Shown piece by piece: positions 62,201-64,000 of a DNA stretch of 64,000 nt. The stretch is taken from positions 99,035 to 163,034 of the forward strand of contig CAMDMZ010000003.1 in the NCBI GenBank assembly GCA_945902805.1, read 5' to 3'. A model generated the notes under the pieces. That model did not search any database. It saw nothing but the letters and a program-made list of their open reading frames with translations, and was not told the origin of the DNA. Source of the stretch: Propionivibrio dicarboxylicus (lineage in GTDB: Bacteria > Pseudomonadota > Gammaproteobacteria > Burkholderiales > Rhodocyclaceae). How positions within the stretch are numbered: position 1 is the stretch's first letter; each line of letters opens with the position of its first letter. The position numbers and the translations under genes are program-made.

Positions 62201-62766
62201 TGCCCTCGGCCGTTGCGCTGGTGAAGTCAGGCGCGGCAAAGTCCGCCAAGCTCATCGCACTGATGGAAATGCTGGAAGAACTGATCGACGAGGGACGTCG
62301 CATATTGCTCTTCTCGCAATTCACCTCGATGTTCGAGCTGATCGAACCGGAATTGGCCAAGCTCGATATTCGCTTCAGCAAACTAACCGGACAGACAGTG
62401 GATCGCGCCGAGCAGATCGCCGAGTTTCAGGAAGGTCGCGTGCCGCTGTTCCTGATAAGCCTTAAAGCCGGCGGTACGGGACTCAACCTGACTGCTGCCG
62501 ACACCGTGATCCATTACGACCCGTGGTGGAATCCGGCCGTCGAAGAGCAGGCCACCGCACGCGCCCATCGCATGGGGCAGGACAAACCGGTGTTTGTTTA
62601 CAAACTGATGACACAAGGCACAGTGGAAGAAAAGATCCTCGCCCTGCAAGATCGCAAACGCGGCCTTGCCGACCAACTGATGCGCAAGAAAAGTGCTGGC
62701 GCGAAAGACAGCGGCCATTTGCTCAGCGCCGCCGATCTCGACGTGCTGTTCCAGCCGCTGGCGTGA
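59290..62766 (+). CDS. SWIM zinc finger and SNF2 helicase protein
   Basis: A 1158-residue SF2 protein of the HepA/RapA-like group. The N-terminal SWIM motif CSCPLASECEHVVAVL (about 78-93) has the C-x-C-x(n)-C-x-H ligands. The SNF2 motor covers about residues 680-1150: DDMGLGKTVQTLAHL, LIMDEAQFIKN, LTGTPLENHLGELW, LLFSQFTSMFELI, LKAGGTGLNLTAADTVI, WWNPAVEEQATARAHRMGQ. Probably acts on protein-DNA or RNA polymerase complexes. The ATG at 59290 is six bases after yaeQ. Confidence 0.93.
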   Translation: MSHFNSLALLGQLAAFFDAGTVRAGRALAGAGAVKIVRDDRSDEDIFIGARVKEGKQLVREVDIRLDLDDSGAVSNLFSMCSCPLASECEHVVAVLVAFGRGNETATEATDETIHPPQTAPTSLARMLSASLAPEPPPWPAFRAGPRTTKTAPRPATAPTLAPPPAPVNWLESLERDLTTWEVLNEPRNLLSAQLLYLLHTEPETRLAIVQCPVLSSGMRGKPVPWHPQPTDLCYPRSRHSLVDDADVLPLRLYLGLQQTQHPTAPLLEGEAGALLLNAALATGRLYLAKQLSRPLAVGALRPLQLSWTVDSQGRQRLAVQDQPSLHLIATQPPAFVDTASFECGELQTELPVAALTHLLQAPPLNNTDALKVRAKLAAIGQRSGVALPLPKVPEVLQPGRPVARVVLRLARFRHHAVASMIDEYPAAELHFDYPLELHVCDEDTSDSITHSLIAGKLVTWQRDLASESRVRSLLKAEGMAPFVERLGNYLRVDSDDSCLMPLRSNAVDWMPFLSEGVPRLKAHGVHVVIDDDFPYGVEIAEDWFVEVDEVGSSCQWFDLELGVIIHGEKISLVPPLLRLIKQQPTLLDHLRELGDEQAYPVALDDKRVLPVPAGRLKAWLLPLLELIDPDRPRLSGFHAGLLSGLDDGSTQWLGSEAVRRLAQRLQDFSGIAEHLPAPGFTASLRPYQQAGLNWLQFLREFNLAGILADDMGLGKTVQTLAHLHLEKVSGRADRPSLVVATTSLMSNWRQETARFTPELKVLVLHGADRREYMDEIDTADLVLTTYPLLVRDRETLLAREYHLLIMDEAQFIKNPKAQSHQVARQLRARHRLSLTGTPLENHLGELWAQFDFLMRGFLGDQKRFVKTFRTPIEKFDDDDARTRLADRVRPFLLRRTKEDVLTDLPPRTEIVRWIEIEGGQRDLYESLRIAFDKKLRTALVEQGIGRSQIMILDALLKLRQVCCDPRLVKLPSAVALVKSGAAKSAKLIALMEMLEELIDEGRRILLFSQFTSMFELIEPELAKLDIRFSKLTGQTVDRAEQIAEFQEGRVPLFLISLKAGGTGLNLTAADTVIHYDPWWNPAVEEQATARAHRMGQDKPVFVYKLMTQGTVEEKILALQDRKRGLADQLMRKKSAGAKDSGHLLSAADLDVLFQPLA

Positions 62767-62888
62767 TTACCCGCTAGTCGCTAGTCAATTGCACAAAACA
62801 CCGACGTTGCGAATCGTTTGTGGTCGCTATCGACCCTGAAGCCGAAGTAGTCAAGCTGGGTAAGCTGACCTTCAACGTTGAATTGGAC

Positions 62889-63326
62889 CTATATGCCAAC
62901 GATGTTTTCATAAAACCAACTATCGAAATTTTGGAATCGCTCAAACTCAAAATTCAGCTTTTTTCCGTTCTGGATTGCCCTGACTAGCATCCAGCACGCG
63001 GCTTCCTCAAGGTCAATGGTAATAGTTGGCCCTTTGTCGTTCTGAAGATGTTTCAGGGCATCTCTGGCGAAATTTTCCTTCGTGACATAACCCTTCCTAT
63101 TCAATTCGGTGCCGTGAAGCATGGCATGAAACTCGGCCATTGATTCATACGAGCTTTCCAGCGCGGACTTATGTCCAGCAAGTAAAAGGGTACGACCAAA
63201 TATCTCTTCAGCAGCTCCAGCCAGGGTAATGGTCGATGAGTAGTTCTTTTGGTCAAGAAATAGGTCTAGAGCCGTATCCAGCTGCCCCTTTGCGAGAGCG
63301 AGGCGGTTATGGGTTTCCTCAGCCAT
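62889..63326 (-). CDS. Hypothetical protein with HEPN-like helical domain, 145 aa
   Basis: A 145-residue helical protein starting MAEETHNRLALAKGQLD; a TTG start at 63377 is possible. The AITLAGAAEE-like segment (STITLAGAAEEIFGRTLL) is common in small HEPN-domain proteins, but the RNase motif Rx4-6H is not obvious, so catalytic function is doubtful. No partner nucleotidyltransferase gene is adjacent. Lower GC than the neighbouring helicase gene suggests a different origin. Confidence 0.6.
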   Translation of the reverse strand: MAEETHNRLALAKGQLDTALDLFLDQKNYSSTITLAGAAEEIFGRTLLLAGHKSALESSYESMAEFHAMLHGTELNRKGYVTKENFARDALKHLQNDKGPTITIDLEEAACWMLVRAIQNGKKLNFEFERFQNFDSWFYENIVGI

Positions 63327-63395
63327 TTTGAGAGAGCTAATGTCTAAATTCACAGCACTGCACGGCTTTTTGCCCAAGTCCGATGGAATGATGGG

Positions 63396-63863
63396 TTAGC
63401 GCGCAGACGTTGGCCTCTTGAAGCCAGCCGGCCAAACGCACATGTGATTGTTGCAGGACAGGCCGCGAACACAGTCGGAATTCTCATTGCAATAGCCCCC
63501 TTCTACAACAATGTACTTCTCCGTACCATCGTCCTGGGTTGTTCCCATGTCCAAATTGCGGATGGCTGCACCAACAATGCGTCGCTCGGTGGCGCTGGAA
63601 CTTACTCGCACCTGTCCTTGCTTCAGAACAATGACTCCATGAGCCCCAATACTTGCGGCTTCTCGCCGTAGTGCCCGAGTTGCTAAGTCCATATCCTTCT
63701 TCTCGGTTGGGTTGGAAAAGGTCAGAAGATCAATCAAGTCGCCCTCTGCCATTCCACGAGCCTCAATAGTTCCAATGACCTTGAACTGGAAAGTCGGTTT
63801 GAAAAGGTAAATTTCTACCTCGCTCTCCATGGTGGGGCTGAACATTTCACCAGGCGGTTTCAA
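63396..63863 (-). CDS. Hypothetical protein with C-terminal cysteine cluster, possibly 5' truncated
   Basis: An unrecognised protein of up to 155 residues. The C-terminus has a CNENSDCVRGLSCNNHMC pattern (four cysteines), reminiscent of small disulphide- or lipoprotein-associated repeats. The middle (ALRREAASIGAHGVIVL) resembles the YbjQ/heavy-metal-binding-like small proteins. The frame remains open upstream into the IS30 element end at about 63864-63890, so the true start may have been lost to that insertion. A start at 63845 or 63830 (internal ATGs) is also possible. Confidence 0.55.
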   Translation of the reverse strand: MKPPGEMFSPTMESEVEIYLFKPTFQFKVIGTIEARGMAEGDLIDLLTFSNPTEKKDMDLATRALRREAASIGAHGVIVLKQGQVRVSSSATERRIVGAAIRNLDMGTTQDDGTEKYIVVEGGYCNENSDCVRGLSCNNHMCVWPAGFKRPTSAR

Positions 63864-63886
63864 ATCCCAAGCGCAACAGACCTTGG

Positions 63887-64000
63887 TTAGTGAATTGGAA
63901 CTGGGGGTTGATGAATCTGGGCAAGCATCATTTTGAATACCGCAAAAGGCGTGTTGAAGTCATGGGTAGCGCGAGGCCGGCTATTCAGGCTGTCGGCGAT
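63887..64000 (-). mobile_element. C-terminus of an IS30-family transposase, cut by the window edge
   Basis: A minus-strand frame from the right edge to a TAA at 63889-63887 encodes IADSLNSRPRATHDF, NTPFAVFKMMLAQ and a short tail, 37 residues. This is the usual end of IS30-family transposases (IAxxLNxRPRxxLxFxTPxxVF). The element's terminal inverted repeat should lie near 63855-63886 but cannot be confirmed without the other end. Confidence 0.8.

Overview
The window reads as a betaproteobacterial chromosome, probably of the Rhodocyclales. That placement is an inference from the gene set (phenylacetate catabolism with paaN and paaY, squalene genes hpnCDE, the tig-clpP-clpX-lon chain, sucCD and many cyclic-nucleotide signalling genes) and was not tested by any search. 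Its left quarter is the right-hand end of a prophage.

Positions 1-16410 are prophage. All recognised genes are on the minus strand and tightly coupled by ATGA or TAATG overlaps. Reading right to left they are: a tyrosine integrase next to tRNA-Val(TAC), which is the likely attachment site; a block of small unknown genes with duplicated control regions; a DUF2800 nuclease-like protein; a DUF2815 single-strand DNA-binding-like protein; an SNF2 helicase; and then two unusual fusion genes. The first (8072-10276) carries the exonuclease domain and polymerase motifs A and B of a B-family DNA polymerase, followed by a thymine-hypermodification (alpha-glutamyl/putrescinyl-thymine pyrophosphorylase-like) domain. 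The second (5124-8075) begins with the missing polymerase motif C and thumb and continues into a primase, a zinc cluster and an AAA helicase. The polymerase is therefore split inside its palm and each half is fused to a different partner. An 830-bp palindrome-rich gap (3852-4683) separates replication genes from HNH, TerS and TerL packaging genes. The other prophage end lies left of position 1.

Positions 16411-28242 are chromosomal: tRNA-Val, lon (with a sigma-32-like promoter), clpX, clpP, tig, tRNA-Leu(TAG), hpnCDE on the plus strand, then an ABC ATPase, a membrane-anchored protein and an ABC-2 permease on the minus strand. The last three lie directly downstream of a 59-residue type IV pilin and a separate secreted cysteine-rich protein (28361-29089), behind a good sigma-54 promoter. 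The arrangement resembles a split PilA-N/PilA-C pilin with a PilGHI-type transporter.

Positions 29248-31600 form a small accessory block bounded by 41-bp direct repeats that differ at one base. It holds a frameshifted DUF4160 gene, a DUF2442 gene, a REP-associated (RAYT) transposase and a PemK/MazF-type toxin-antitoxin pair. Related REP-like repeats recur elsewhere in the window.

Positions 31587-43968 are one minus-strand signalling run of eight genes: CHASE2 Ser/Thr kinase, PP2C phosphatase, FHA protein, CHASE2 adenylate cyclase, class II cyclic-nucleotide phosphodiesterase, cNMP-binding/rhodanese protein, GAF-GspE/PilB-type ATPase and GAF-HD-GYP. Together they provide a kinase, phosphatase and phosphopeptide reader, plus a cyclase, phosphodiesterase and cNMP receptor.

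Positions 44238-54664 hold sucCD, a DUF2889 gene and a divergent phenylacetate cluster (paaN-paaY and a flavodoxin on minus; a PaaA/PaaC-like protein, paaG, paaI, paaJ and paaK on plus). The rest (54701-64000) carries a Uma2 nuclease, a solute-binding protein, a CHASE-GGDEF cyclase, msrA, yaeQ, a SWIM-SNF2 helicase, two unknown genes and the C-terminus of an IS30-family transposase at the right edge.
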